Source of the DNA: an uncultured Chelatococcus sp.
GTDB lineage: Bacteria > Pseudomonadota > Alphaproteobacteria > Rhizobiales > Beijerinckiaceae
Length of the DNA stretch: 64,000 nucleotides
NCBI GenBank assembly: GCA_937863995.1
Contig: CALMIK010000045.1
Span: 62,001 to 126,000 of the forward strand
Reading direction: 5' to 3'
The notes beneath the pieces were generated by a model. It made no database searches, was not told where the DNA came from, and worked only from the letters and a program-made list of their open reading frames with translations. Each line of letters starts with the position of its first letter. The stretch's first letter is position 1. A program made the translations under genes and the position numbers. Below, piece after piece: positions 29,204-37,890 of the stretch.

Positions 29204-30496
29204 TCACGAGTGGCTGATGCGCTCGATGCGCGCGCCGCACTGGCCGAGCTTCATCTCCAGCCCCTCGAAGCCGCGGTCGAGGTGGTAGACACGGTTGACG
29301 GTCGTCTCGCCTTCGGCGGCAAGGGCCGCGATCACCAGCGACACCGAGGCGCGCAGGTCGGTGGCCATCACCGGCGCGCCGGTCAGCCGCTCCACGCCGT
29401 CGACATAGGCGAGATCGCCGTCGAGCCGGATGCGCGCGCCAAGCCGCGCCAGTTCCTGCACGTGCATGAAGCGATTCTCGAAGATGGTCTCGCGGATGCG
29501 CGAGGTGCCCTTCGCCCGGGTCATCAGCGCCATGAACTGCGCCTGCAGATCGGTGGGGAAGCCGGGGAACGGCTCCGTGGTGACGTCCACCGCGCTGATG
29601 CCGTGGCCGTTGCGGCGCACGCGGATGCCCTCGTTGGTGGAGGAAATCTCGACGCCTGCCTTCACCAGCGTGTCGAGCGCGTCCTGCAACAGGTCGGGGC
29701 GCGCGCCCTCCAGCAGCACGTCGCCGCCGGTCATGGCGACGGCCATGGCGTAGGTGCCGGTCTCGATGCGGTCTGGCAGCACGGTGTGCTCGGCGCCGTT
29801 GAGGCGCGCCACGCCGTCGATGACGATGCGCGGCGTGCCGGCCCCGGTAATCCGCGCGCCCATGGCGTTGAGGCAATCGGCGAGATCGACCACCTCGGGC
29901 TCGCGCGCGGCGTTCTCGATCACGGTGGTGCCGTCGGCGAGCACGGCGGCCATCAGCGCCGTGTGCGTGCCGCCCACCGTCACCTTCGGAAACACGATGT
30001 CGTTGCCCTTGAGGCCCTTGGGCGCGCGGGCGATGGCGTAGCCGCCCTCGATATCGATCTGCGCCCCGAGCCGCTCCAGCGCCATCAGCAGCAGGTCGAC
30101 CGGGCGTGTGCCGATGGCGCAGCCGCCGGGCAGCGACACGCGCGCCTCGCCCATGCGCGCCAGCAGCGGCGCGATCACCCAGAAGCTCGCCCGCATCTTC
30201 GACACGAGGTCGTAGGGCGCTGTGGTATCGATGATGTGGCGGGCGCGCAGCCGCACGCTCTGGCCGGTGACGGCCGTCTGGCCCGGGCGCTTGCCGGCGA
30301 CGCCGTGATCGACGCCGTGATTGCCGAGGATGCGCAGCAGCTGCGCCACGTCCGCGAGGCGGGGCACGTTATGCAGCTGCAGGGTCTCGTCGGTCAGGAG
30401 GCTTGCGATCATCAGCGGCAGCGCCGCGTTCTTCGCGCCCGAGATCGGGATGGCGCCGTTCAGCTCCGCACCGCCGACAATCCGAATCCGGTCCAT
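29204..30496 (-). CDS. murA: UDP-N-acetylglucosamine 1-carboxyvinyltransferase
   Basis: Catalyses the first committed step of peptidoglycan synthesis, transferring enolpyruvate from PEP to UDP-GlcNAc. The 430-residue protein has the N-terminal Lys22/Asn23 pair in [10 protein letters not shown] and the fosfomycin-target cysteine Cys126 in [13 protein letters not shown]. It therefore has the Cys (fosfomycin-sensitive) form rather than Asp. GAAGGGAAG precedes ATG 30496, which directly abuts the stop of the small upstream gene. Confidence 0.96.
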   Translation of the reverse strand: MDRIRIVGGAELNGAIPISGAKNAALPLMIASLLTDETLQLHNVPRLADVAQLLRILGNHGVDHGVAGKRPGQTAVTGQSVRLRARHIIDTTAPYDLVSKMRASFWVIAPLLARMGEARVSLPGGCAIGTRPVDLLLMALERLGAQIDIEGGYAIARAPKGLKGNDIVFPKVTVGGTHTALMAAVLADGTTVIENAAREPEVVDLADCLNAMGARITGAGTPRIVIDGVARLNGAEHTVLPDRIETGTYAMAVAMTGGDVLLEGARPDLLQDALDTLVKAGVEISSTNEGIRVRRNGHGISAVDVTTEPFPGFPTDLQAQFMALMTRAKGTSRIRETIFENRFMHVQELARLGARIRLDGDLAYVDGVERLTGAPVMATDLRASVSLVIAALAAEGETTVNRVYHLDRGFEGLEMKLGQCGARIERISHS

Positions 30497-30724
30497 TCAG
30501 TCGCTTCCCTTCCGTTCGTCCGGCAGCCCCGGCGCCTCGGCCGGCTGGGTCTGCCATTCATCCTGCACCGCCGCGCCGCGCGGCTCTTGCTTGTCCCCTG
30601 CCCCGGCCGGCGCGGGCTCGTCGGCCTCGCGCACGCGTTCGCGCGTCTGGCGCTTGCGGCGTTTCAGGTTCTCGCGCAGGGCGGCGGCAAGGCGCGCCTG
30701 GCGATCCGTGGCATTTGCATTCAT
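30497..30724 (-). CDS. Small basic/acidic protein upstream of murA, unknown function
   Basis: A 75-residue frame from ATG 30724 with GGACAAG upstream. It begins with a highly basic helix (RQARLAAALRENLKRRKRQTRERVR) and ends in a polar Pro/Glu/Gly tail. Its stop codon is contiguous with the murA ATG (TGAATG), which strongly suggests co-translation. I do not recognise a named family. The basic helix could bind nucleic acid or ribosomes, but this is speculation. Confidence 0.65.
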   Translation of the reverse strand: MNANATDRQARLAAALRENLKRRKRQTRERVREADEPAPAGAGDKQEPRGAAVQDEWQTQPAEAPGLPDERKGSD

Positions 30725-31113
30725 GACTTGTCCGGCCACATGGCCATATTCGCCGCGCCACAGGGCCGGATGGCCCGGGTCCGCGGAAGGATCAGCGTTA
30801 ACCACCGCCGCCCCCGCGCGCAACAGAATAATGCGGCGCAGCAAACAGCCTGCTCCGGACAGCCGGTTCATGGCCGCCCGCCGCGCCCCTGCGGCGAGAC
30901 GACCACTTGCATGGATCAACGTGGCGTGTGAAGTCTTGATTTATCGTTGATTGGAACGATACTGATTTATCAATAAGGCGCGACAGTCCTGTTTTTCCGG
31001 ACGGTTTCGCCGGGATGAAACCCCAAACGCCCTCTGGAAAGCCGCAGCCGCTGGCCTGCCTCGATCGCTTTTTCCGCCTTCGACCGCCATGCCGCTGACG
31101 TGATGGACAGCCG
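30725..31113. other. Divergent intergenic region murA operon / hemA
   Basis: A 389-nt spacer with no credible gene. The part near hemA becomes AT-rich and carries the repeat cluster at 30937-30971. The part near murA is GC-rich with no clear promoter by eye. Confidence 0.6.
30937..30971. promoter_or_regulatory. Operator-like repeat cluster upstream of hemA
   Basis: Two direct copies of TGATTTATC (30937-30945 and 30963-30971) bracket a perfect inverted repeat TATCGTT-GATTGG-AACGATA (30942-30961). Several TTGAT/ATCAA half-sites recall FNR/FixK boxes, but the spacing does not match TTGAT-N4-ATCAA. A transcription-factor site controlling hemA is the likely role; the regulator is not identified. 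Confidence 0.5.
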
Positions 31114-32340
31114 ATGGATTACGATGATTACTTCGACGCCGCCCTCGATACACTGCATCAGGAGCGGCGCTACCGTGTCTTCGTCACGCTGGAGAAGGAT
31201 GCGGCGCGTTTTCCCTACGCCGTCCGCCGCACGGAGAACGGCACCTCGGACGTCGTGGTCTGGTGCTCGAACGACTATCTGGGCATGAGCATGCATCCGG
31301 GCACCGTCGACGCCATGGTCGACACCGCCCGCCGCATGGGCGTGGGAGCGGGCGGCACGCGCAACATCTCCGGCACCAGCGGCCCCATCGTCTCGCTGGA
31401 GCGGGCGCTCGCCGATCTGCATAAAAAGCAGTCCGCGCTGGTGTTCACCTCCGGATACGTCTCCAACGAAACCGGCATCGCCACCATCGCCCGCCTCCTG
31501 CCCGACTGCCTGCTGCTGTCCGACGAGTGGAACCACAATTCCATGATTCAGGGCGTGCGCCGCTCGGGGGCCGAGAAGGTGGTGTTCCGCCACAACGATC
31601 TCGACCATCTCGAAGACCTGCTCAAGGCGGCCGGGCGCGAACGCCCCAAGATGATCGTGTTCGAGAGCGTGTATTCGATGGATGGCGACGTGTCGCCGAT
31701 TCACGCCATCTGCGACCTCGCCGAGCGCTACAACGCCCTCACCTACATCGACGAGGTGCACGCGGTCGGTCTCTACGGCGCGCACGGCGCGGGCTATGCC
31801 GAGGAGGTCGGCGCGCAGGACCGGCTCGACGTCGTCGAGGCGACGCTCGCCAAGGGATACGGCTGCATCGGCGGCTATCTGGCGGCGAAGACGTCGATCA
31901 TCGACGCCGTGCGCTCGCACGCCCACGGTTTCATCTTCACCACGGCGCTGCCGCCGGCGGTGGCGGCCTCCGCGCTCGCCTCCGTGCAGCACCTGTCGAC
32001 GAGCGATGCCGAGCGCGCCGCCCATCGCCGGCAGGTACAGCGCGCCAAGGAGGTGCTCACCAAGGCCGGGCTGCCGGTGCGCGCCAACCCGACTCACATC
32101 GTCCCCGTCATGATCGGCGATCCGGAGCGCACCAAGCTCGCCAGCGATCTGCTGCTCGACGAGCACGGCATCTACGTCCAGCCCATCAACTACCCCACCG
32201 TGCCGCGCGGCACGGAGCGGCTGCGCATCACGCCGACCCCTTTCCACACCGACGCGCTCATCGACGAACTCGCGGATGCGCTCGTGGCCGTGTGGCGCAA
32301 GCTCGACCTGCCGCTGCACGCCGCGCAGGCCGCCGCCTGA
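31114..32340 (+). CDS. hemA: 5-aminolevulinate synthase
   Basis: PLP enzyme that condenses glycine and succinyl-CoA to 5-aminolevulinate, the first step of tetrapyrrole synthesis in alphaproteobacteria. The 408-residue length is typical. The PLP lysine is Lys247 in [11 protein letters not shown], Asp213 lies in YIDEVHAVG, and [13 protein letters not shown] and the WCSNDYLGM opening are present. Its product feeds haem to the cytochrome c maturation genes elsewhere in the window. The last 12 nt form the start of a 22-nt tandem repeat that runs past the stop codon. Confidence 0.97.
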   Translation: MDYDDYFDAALDTLHQERRYRVFVTLEKDAARFPYAVRRTENGTSDVVVWCSNDYLGMSMHPGTVDAMVDTARRMGVGAGGTRNISGTSGPIVSLERALADLHKKQSALVFTSGYVSNETGIATIARLLPDCLLLSDEWNHNSMIQGVRRSGAEKVVFRHNDLDHLEDLLKAAGRERPKMIVFESVYSMDGDVSPIHAICDLAERYNALTYIDEVHAVGLYGAHGAGYAEEVGAQDRLDVVEATLAKGYGCIGGYLAAKTSIIDAVRSHAHGFIFTTALPPAVAASALASVQHLSTSDAERAAHRRQVQRAKEVLTKAGLPVRANPTHIVPVMIGDPERTKLASDLLLDEHGIYVQPINYPTVPRGTERLRITPTPFHTDALIDELADALVAVWRKLDLPLHAAQAAA

Positions 32341-32396
32341 GGCGAAAAAAGCCGCCGCCTAGGGCGAAAAAAGCCGCCGCCTGGGGCGAAAGAAAA
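32329..32396 (+). repeat. 22-nt tandem repeat spanning the hemA stop codon, three units
   Basis: Units begin at 32329, 32351 and 32373: GCCGCCGCCT(GA/AG/GG)GGCGAAAAAA, the third slightly extended. The first unit contains the hemA stop codon. Because 22 is not a multiple of 3, the duplication extends only the 3' UTR. Confidence 0.8.
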
Positions 32397-32596
32397 TGGC
32401 GACGGGTGAACGTGGGGAAAAAGCACGCGTCTCACCCGTTATCCACCGCGCCGGGGCTTGACGGGCAGCCGGCACCTGCTTAAGGGTGTGCGCGTGGTTG
32501 AGGTCCACCCGCTGCTTCGCGAGCGGAGAGGACCTCGCAGGCTTTGCCGGCTCATTGCGCTGCCGGCAGATTAGCCCGCTCAACCGCCGCCCGGAT

Positions 32597-32671
<75 letters not shown>

Positions 32672-32677
32672 TTAATC

Positions 32678-32729
32678 TCAATAACTTAAGTTGAAAGCAA
32701 GAAACTGTCCGGACAGAAATGCGGACAGT
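32678..32729 (+). other. Attachment-site-like sequence after tRNA-Thr
   Basis: TCAATAACTTAA at 32678-32689 starts 6 nt past the tRNA CCA end, and a perfect 8-bp inverted repeat ACTGTCCG-N10-CGGACAGT follows at 32704-32729. The same motif at the same distance follows tRNA-Pro, which argues for a shared origin such as an integration footprint. No integrase gene is present in the window. Confidence 0.45.
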
Positions 32730-32764
32730 AACTTCAATCTCAGCCAAATCGTCGGCTGCGCGCG

Positions 32765-34219
32765 TCACTGCCCGCAGTGCGAGCCGGCGCGCCACGGCAG
32801 ATAGATTTTCCAGAAATCAACGGCCCTGTTGGGCGGATTGACCGCTATCAGCCCTCGCGGATCGATGGCCTCGATGAGCGCCGCCTCGTTCATGGTGGAT
32901 GAGGACGTCGTGCAGGCAACGGTTGCCGCGCGCTCCCACGCCGCGTGGACCTGCCGCATGTCGCGCGCCTTGCCGGCGTTGTAGACGGACACCAGCGAAG
33001 CCATGATTCCGAAAGTCACGCTCGCAACGGCAAGCACGCGCTGGCGCGGCCACCTCTCTGCGGCTGCCCGGCACACGACGGCGACTGCGGCCATTATCGC
33101 GACCGTCACCATCAAATACGATATGCGGCTGTCGATATACGCGCACGCGCCCCTGTCCACGCAGGCTTCCTGATACTTGACGCTCACCGCGACCGGCAGC
33201 GTCACGAGCACGGCGAGCGCAAGCGCGGCGGCAACTGTGGCGACCGGCGCGGCGATCCGCAGCACCGGCCCCGCGGTTGCATAGAGAAGCGCGGCGGTCG
33301 CGGCGCCGATAGCGACAGCCGCGACGATCTCCGTGACGGAAGCCGAAGACAACCCGCCACCGAGCCGCGAAAAGGCCGTGCCGTCGCGGATGTGGCCAAG
33401 AATCGTGACGAGGATGCGGACCGGCTCGCCCAGCCCTCCGGCGGAGTTGCCGTCATAGCTGCCGGGAAAAGCCGCCCGGAAGGCGATGTAGGGGACAAGC
33501 ACGCTTAAAACCGCCAGCGCGTCCCCGACGAGATAGCGCCATGGGCAAGCGGCGCGAATCACCTTGCCCGGCGCACTATCGCCGTCCTCGCGCGCCCATT
33601 GCAGCCGCGCCAGGTATTCCGCCGCCAGCAACGCCAGTCCGAACGCGACGGCGAACTCGCTGACGAACATGCCGAGCCCGAAAGCCGCCTGTGCCGCCAG
33701 CATCCGCAAAGGCGCCCTGGCCGGCCGTCGCCGCAGGCGCAAGACAGCGAGCCGCGCGACGAGCATGACGATGAAGGGAACGGTGTTCTGCAAAGGGTAG
33801 GCATTCGGCGGCATGAACGCGAACGCGAGCGGATGCAGCGTCACCAGCAGCAGGAACAGGAATGGCTGGACATCGCGCCGCAACAGCCGCGCCACGAAAA
33901 CGGCGAACAGCAGCATCTGCAACGCATACGCAGCCAGAATAGCCACCCGCCAGAACGGATCGCCGGCCAAAAGCGCGCCAAGCACGTTGAGCGGCACCAT
34001 GAGCAACTGCCCGATGCGCCCCTGATCCATGGCGACGTGCAGCGCGTTGTTGCGCACCGTCTCCCAGCCCTCGATCGCGAGCGTGAGGAACCAGATGTCG
34101 TCGCCGGAAAGCCGATAGCCGAAATAATACGGCTGCAACGCCGCACAGGCGACAGCGGCCGTCGCCAGCGCCACGAGCCACCGGGGCAGCGTTCGCCGCG
34201 AGGCAGTTTCCCCACTCAT
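32765..34219 (-). CDS. Polytopic membrane protein, possibly a glycosyltransferase-like envelope protein
   Basis: A 484-residue protein from ATG 34219 with about ten or eleven hydrophobic segments. The N-terminal region has QPYYFGYRLSGDDIWFL, an acidic first periplasmic loop, which resembles the DD-type loop of GT-C glycosyltransferases. The C-terminus is soluble, contains WERAATVACTTSS and ends in WRAGSHCGQ. The assignment to GT-C is tentative. It is alone between tRNA-Thr and the helicase, next to an attachment-like motif, so it may be an acquired accessory gene. The longer frame to 34378 has no ribosome binding site. Confidence 0.65.
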   Translation of the reverse strand: MSGETASRRTLPRWLVALATAAVACAALQPYYFGYRLSGDDIWFLTLAIEGWETVRNNALHVAMDQGRIGQLLMVPLNVLGALLAGDPFWRVAILAAYALQMLLFAVFVARLLRRDVQPFLFLLLVTLHPLAFAFMPPNAYPLQNTVPFIVMLVARLAVLRLRRRPARAPLRMLAAQAAFGLGMFVSEFAVAFGLALLAAEYLARLQWAREDGDSAPGKVIRAACPWRYLVGDALAVLSVLVPYIAFRAAFPGSYDGNSAGGLGEPVRILVTILGHIRDGTAFSRLGGGLSSASVTEIVAAVAIGAATAALLYATAGPVLRIAAPVATVAAALALAVLVTLPVAVSVKYQEACVDRGACAYIDSRISYLMVTVAIMAAVAVVCRAAAERWPRQRVLAVASVTFGIMASLVSVYNAGKARDMRQVHAAWERAATVACTTSSSTMNEAALIEAIDPRGLIAVNPPNRAVDFWKIYLPWRAGSHCGQ

Positions 34220-34304
34220 GACGTCGGTGCGTGCCACGGCTTCGTGCTCCGGATGGTGTTCACCGATCAATACGGGATTGCCGCCGGCGGGAAAAGCCGC
34301 CCAG

Positions 34305-34330
34305 AAAAAAGGCGCCCTCACGGGCGCCCT
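34305..34330 (-). terminator. Intrinsic terminator of the DEAD-box helicase gene
   Basis: Stem GGCGCCC/GGGCGCC (34311-34317 with 34322-34328), 4-nt loop; on the minus strand it is followed by six T (34310-34305). Confidence 0.85.
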
Positions 34331-34374
34331 TTCATGCTTCAACAATGGACCGGATAACCCGGTCCGAAAGCGTC

Positions 34375-35715
34375 TCAACCACGAGCGTGGCGGCCGGAGC
34401 CGTTGCCCGAACCGTTGCCGGCCCGTGCCCGGCCCTGATCAGCGCCGGCGAAACGCTGCCGTCCGCGACCGGGCGCATCCGTGCGTCCGGCGGGCTTGCC
34501 AGCGCCGGGCTTGCCGCCCCTCGCACCCGGCTTGCCGCCGGCAGGGCGTGCCGCCGGGCGGGTCTGCGCTTCCGCGGCCGCGCTGCCGGGCAGCCTGCGG
34601 TCCTCGCTCGGGATGCTCTGGCGCGTCAGCCTTTCGATGTCGCGCAGGTAAGCGCGCTCCTCGGCGTCGCAGAACGAGATCGCCGAACCGTCCGCCCCCG
34701 CGCGCGCCGTGCGGCCGATGCGGTGAACGTAGGATTCCGGGATGTTCGGCAGGTCGAAGTTCACGACGTGGGTCACGCCGTCGACGTCGATGCCGCGCGC
34801 GGCGATGTCGGTCGCGACGAGGATCTTGCGCCGGCCGGCGCGAAAATCGGCGAGCGCCCGCTCACGCTGGCCCTGGCTCTTGTTGCCGTGGATGGCGGCG
34901 GCGGGGATGTTCGCCTCCTCCAGATGGCGCACGATACGGTCCGCGCCGTGCTTGGTGCGGCTGAACACGAGCGTGCGGCCCATGGCGTCGTCGCGCAGGA
35001 TCTCCACGAGCAGGCCGCGCTTGCGCGCCGTCTCGATGAACAGCACCTGCTGGTTGATGCGCTCGGCCGTGGTGGCCACCGGCGTCACGGACACCTCGAC
35101 CGGGTTGCGCAGCAGTTCGCCGGCAAGCTGGCCGATCTCCTTCGGCATGGTGGCCGAGAAGAACAGGTTCTGGCGCACCTTCGGCAGGCGCGGCACGACG
35201 CGGCGGATGGCATGGATGAAGCCCATGTCGAGCATCTGGTCCGCCTCGTCGAGCACGAAGACCTCGACGTGCTCGAGCGACAGCGCGCGCCCGTCGAGAT
35301 GGTCGAGCAGGCGGCCGGGGGTCGCCACGAGAATGTCGACGCCGCGCGCCAGTTCCTGCGCCTGCGGACGGGCGGAAACACCGCCGAACACCACGGCGAC
35401 GCGCAGCCGCAGATTGCGGCCGTAGCTGCGGAAGCTCTCGGCGATCTGGCTCGCGAGCTCACGGGTGGGGCTCAGCACCAGCGCCCGGCAGCCATGGCGC
35501 GGGGCGGGCTTGTTGTCGCGCGACAGGCGGTCGATAATCGGCAGCGCGAAGGCCGCCGTCTTGCCGGTGCCCGTCTGAGCGATGCCGAGCAGATCCCTGC
35601 CCTGAAGAAGATGGGGGATGGCCTGTCCCTGAATCGGGGTCGGCTTTTCGTATCCTTCGGCCGCCAGCGCCGACAGGATCGGAGCGGCAAGGCCAAGGTC
35701 GGTGAATGAAGTCAA
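34375..35715 (-). CDS. rhlE: DEAD-box RNA helicase (RhlE-like)
   Basis: ATP-dependent RNA helicase, probably in ribosome assembly or RNA turnover. It has the full motif set: Q motif (GYEKPTPIQ), [23 protein letters not shown] in [19 protein letters not shown] and HRIGRTAR. The C-terminal tail of about 80 residues is Gly/Arg/Ala-rich ([19 protein letters not shown]), typical of RNA binding. Two TTG starts are possible, 35745 and 35715; I chose 35715 because TSFTDLGLA is the family's usual N-terminus. Hairpins flank the gene on both sides, and the upstream one could be an attenuator. Confidence 0.92.
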   Translation of the reverse strand: MTSFTDLGLAAPILSALAAEGYEKPTPIQGQAIPHLLQGRDLLGIAQTGTGKTAAFALPIIDRLSRDNKPAPRHGCRALVLSPTRELASQIAESFRSYGRNLRLRVAVVFGGVSARPQAQELARGVDILVATPGRLLDHLDGRALSLEHVEVFVLDEADQMLDMGFIHAIRRVVPRLPKVRQNLFFSATMPKEIGQLAGELLRNPVEVSVTPVATTAERINQQVLFIETARKRGLLVEILRDDAMGRTLVFSRTKHGADRIVRHLEEANIPAAAIHGNKSQGQRERALADFRAGRRKILVATDIAARGIDVDGVTHVVNFDLPNIPESYVHRIGRTARAGADGSAISFCDAEERAYLRDIERLTRQSIPSEDRRLPGSAAAEAQTRPAARPAGGKPGARGGKPGAGKPAGRTDAPGRGRQRFAGADQGRARAGNGSGNGSGRHARG

Positions 35716-36116
35716 AATCAGATCTTTCGCATAAAGCGCCGCCAACGCCCGTGAAGACGGGCGCTGCGATCGCGGGGTGGTGGAAGCCCCGCGTGATCCG
35801 GGCTATTCCTGAAAGTACCGTGTCCGGCAGGACGATCCGTCGTGGACCGCTCACGCGACCTGAACACCAAAAGGCGCCCGAACGGGCGCATGGAGTTTCA
35901 TATGGGCCGTTACGGCGGCCAAGTCAAGCCGGATCGACGCCGGCACGCCCCTCGGAGGCATGATGCGGGGCATCGAAACAAGCAATAACAACTTGCCGCA
36001 ACTCATAATTGAACCCTGCTGCTATGCAACATGATCGGTTGGGCGTACACTTTCGATCAGCATTTACATCTCATGCCGATTACAATTCGCCCGACATGAA
36101 CACACAGGAGGCAGCC
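35716..36116. other. Divergent intergenic region helicase / HdeD-like gene
   Basis: About 400 nt without a credible gene. The helicase side contains the leader hairpin at 35869-35890. The HdeD side (about 35975-36100) is AT-richer and presumably holds that gene's promoter, though I cannot assign -35 and -10 boxes with confidence. Confidence 0.55.
35869..35890 (-). promoter_or_regulatory. Terminator-like hairpin in the helicase 5' leader (candidate attenuator)
   Basis: On the minus strand, GCGCCC-GTTC-GGGCGC is followed by CTTTTGG, about 155 nt upstream of the helicase start. It closely resembles the terminator downstream of the same gene. In the leader, it could prematurely end transcription, as expected of a cold- or stress-controlled helicase mRNA; alternatively it serves an unseen upstream transcript. 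Confidence 0.5.
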
Positions 36117-36719
36117 ATGCCGACATCGATTGAACAGACCCCGCCGACACGCGGCCGAGAAGCCATCAACACGCTGGCGGAAGACGTGCGTTCCAAGTGG
36201 ATATGGTTCCTTTTGCTCGGCGCCCTGCTGATCATTCTCGGCGGCATCGCGCTCGGCAACCTGCTGGTGGCAACCATCGCGACCGTCTACTACATCGGCG
36301 CGCTCATCCTCGTCGCCGGCGTGGTGCAGATCGTGCATGCGTTCCAGGTTAAGGAATGGGGCAACTTCTTCATCTGGTTGCTCAGCGGCGTGTTCTACGC
36401 CATCGCCGGCTTCCTCGCCTTCTACAACCCGGTGCTGACCTCGGTGGCGCTGACGCTGGTGCTCGCGATATCGCTCATCGTGTCCGGCATCCTGCGCATC
36501 TGGACCGGCATCGCGGCGCGCCCGCGCGCGGGCTGGGGCTGGCTGGTGGCCGCCGGCGTGCTGGCACTCGTCGTCGGGCTCATCATCGCCGCGCGCTGGC
36601 CGGCGGACACGGTCTATCTCATCGGGCTCATTCTCGCGGTCGAGCTGATCTTCGAGGGCTGGTCCTTCATCGCGGTGGCGCTGGCGCTGCGTTCGCGCCG
36701 GGGCCAGCCGCTGGTCTGA
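36117..36719 (+). CDS. HdeD family membrane protein
   Basis: The 200-residue protein from ATG 36117 (ACAGGAGGCAGCC upstream) has six hydrophobic segments in three pairs, the internal-repeat layout of HdeD: WFLLLGALLIILGGIALGN, YIGALILVAGVVQIVHAF and WLLSGVFYAIAGFLAFYNPV in the first half. HdeD is linked to acid resistance in enterobacteria; in alphaproteobacteria the role is undefined. An in-frame ATG at 36093 is possible but less well placed relative to the ribosome binding site. Confidence 0.88.
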   Translation: MPTSIEQTPPTRGREAINTLAEDVRSKWIWFLLLGALLIILGGIALGNLLVATIATVYYIGALILVAGVVQIVHAFQVKEWGNFFIWLLSGVFYAIAGFLAFYNPVLTSVALTLVLAISLIVSGILRIWTGIAARPRAGWGWLVAAGVLALVVGLIIAARWPADTVYLIGLILAVELIFEGWSFIAVALALRSRRGQPLV

Positions 36720-36723
36720 CGCA

Positions 36724-37887
36724 TCACTGATGATACGGGTCGGCGGCGTCTCTCAGGCCGTCGCCGACGAAGTTGAACGCCAGCACGACGAGCACCACGG
36801 GCACGATCGGCCACAGCAGCCACGGCTGGATGTTGACGGCGGCGAGGTTCTGCGCCTCGTTCAGCAGCACGCCCCAGCTGGTGACGGGCGGACGCAAACC
36901 AAGCCCCAGGAACGACAGCGCCGTCTCGCCCAGAATCATCGCCGGTATCGACAGCGTAGCCGACGCGATCAGGTGGCTCATGAAATTGGGAATGAGGTGG
37001 CGCGCGATGATGCGCGTACGCGACGCGCCCATCAGTTCCGCCGCCTTGACGAAATCCTCCTCGCGCAGCGCCAGAAGCTTGGAGCGCACCGCCCGCGCCA
37101 GTCCCGGCCAATCGAGCAGGCCAAGGATGATGGTGATGCCGAAGAACACCGCCACCGGCGACCAGTTCGCCGGCAGGGCCGCGGACAGCGCGAGCCATAG
37201 CGGCAGCTCGGGCAGCGAGCGCAGAATCTCGATCACCCGCTGGATGGCGCTGTCGACCCAGCCGCCGAGATAGCCCGCCACGCCGCCGAAAAAGAGCCCG
37301 AGCGCGAACGACACCGCGATGCCGACCAGGCCCACCGTCAGCGATATGCGCGCGCCGTAGACGATGCGTGACAGCAGGTCCCGCCCCAGCCTGTCGGTGC
37401 CGAGCAGGAAGAAGGTGCCGCCCTCCGGCGGACACACGAGGCGCAGGCGCGCTTCCCACATGCCCCAGAACAGGTAGGGCGAGCCCTCGCACAGGAAGCG
37501 CAGGCGCTGGGGCGCCGTGCGGTCCACCACGTAATCGCGGGTGAAGGTCTCGCGGTTGAAGGTGAAGCTGTAGGGATAGACGAACGGCCCGACGAAAGCG
37601 CCGTCATGAAAGAGGCGCACCGGCTGCGGCGGCGCATAGAGGAAATCGCCATGGCGCTCGGATTGTCCATAGGGCGCGATCACCTCGACCACCGGCACCA
37701 TGGCGTAAAACAGCATCAGCACGAACAGCGATGCCACCGCCAGCCGGTTGCGGCGGAACTTGCGCCAGATGAGCGTCATGGACGAGGCGCGAAACAGCCG
37801 CTCGTCGGCATGGCGGCCGGGATCTCCGGTGCCCGGATCGAAGGGCGCGGGATCGACGTAATGCGGGGGGGCCGGTGCCTTGCTCAC
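36724..37887 (-). CDS. Oligopeptide-type ABC transporter permease (DppC/OppC family)
   Basis: Inner-membrane permease subunit. The 387-residue protein has an N-terminal membrane segment (LAVASLFVLMLFYAMVP) and a large periplasmic insert of about 100 residues. The C-terminal BPD_transp_1 domain includes the coupling EAA-type motif AAELMGASRTRIIARHLIPN. The insert (FTFNRETFTRDYVVDRTAPQRLRF) resembles YejE/microcin-C-type or long-peptide permeases more than short DppC. It starts at GTG 37887, 3 nt after the partner permease, and ends the four-gene operon. Confidence 0.88.
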   Translation of the reverse strand: MSKAPAPPHYVDPAPFDPGTGDPGRHADERLFRASSMTLIWRKFRRNRLAVASLFVLMLFYAMVPVVEVIAPYGQSERHGDFLYAPPQPVRLFHDGAFVGPFVYPYSFTFNRETFTRDYVVDRTAPQRLRFLCEGSPYLFWGMWEARLRLVCPPEGGTFFLLGTDRLGRDLLSRIVYGARISLTVGLVGIAVSFALGLFFGGVAGYLGGWVDSAIQRVIEILRSLPELPLWLALSAALPANWSPVAVFFGITIILGLLDWPGLARAVRSKLLALREEDFVKAAELMGASRTRIIARHLIPNFMSHLIASATLSIPAMILGETALSFLGLGLRPPVTSWGVLLNEAQNLAAVNIQPWLLWPIVPVVLVVLAFNFVGDGLRDAADPYHQ

Positions 37888-37890
37888 GGT

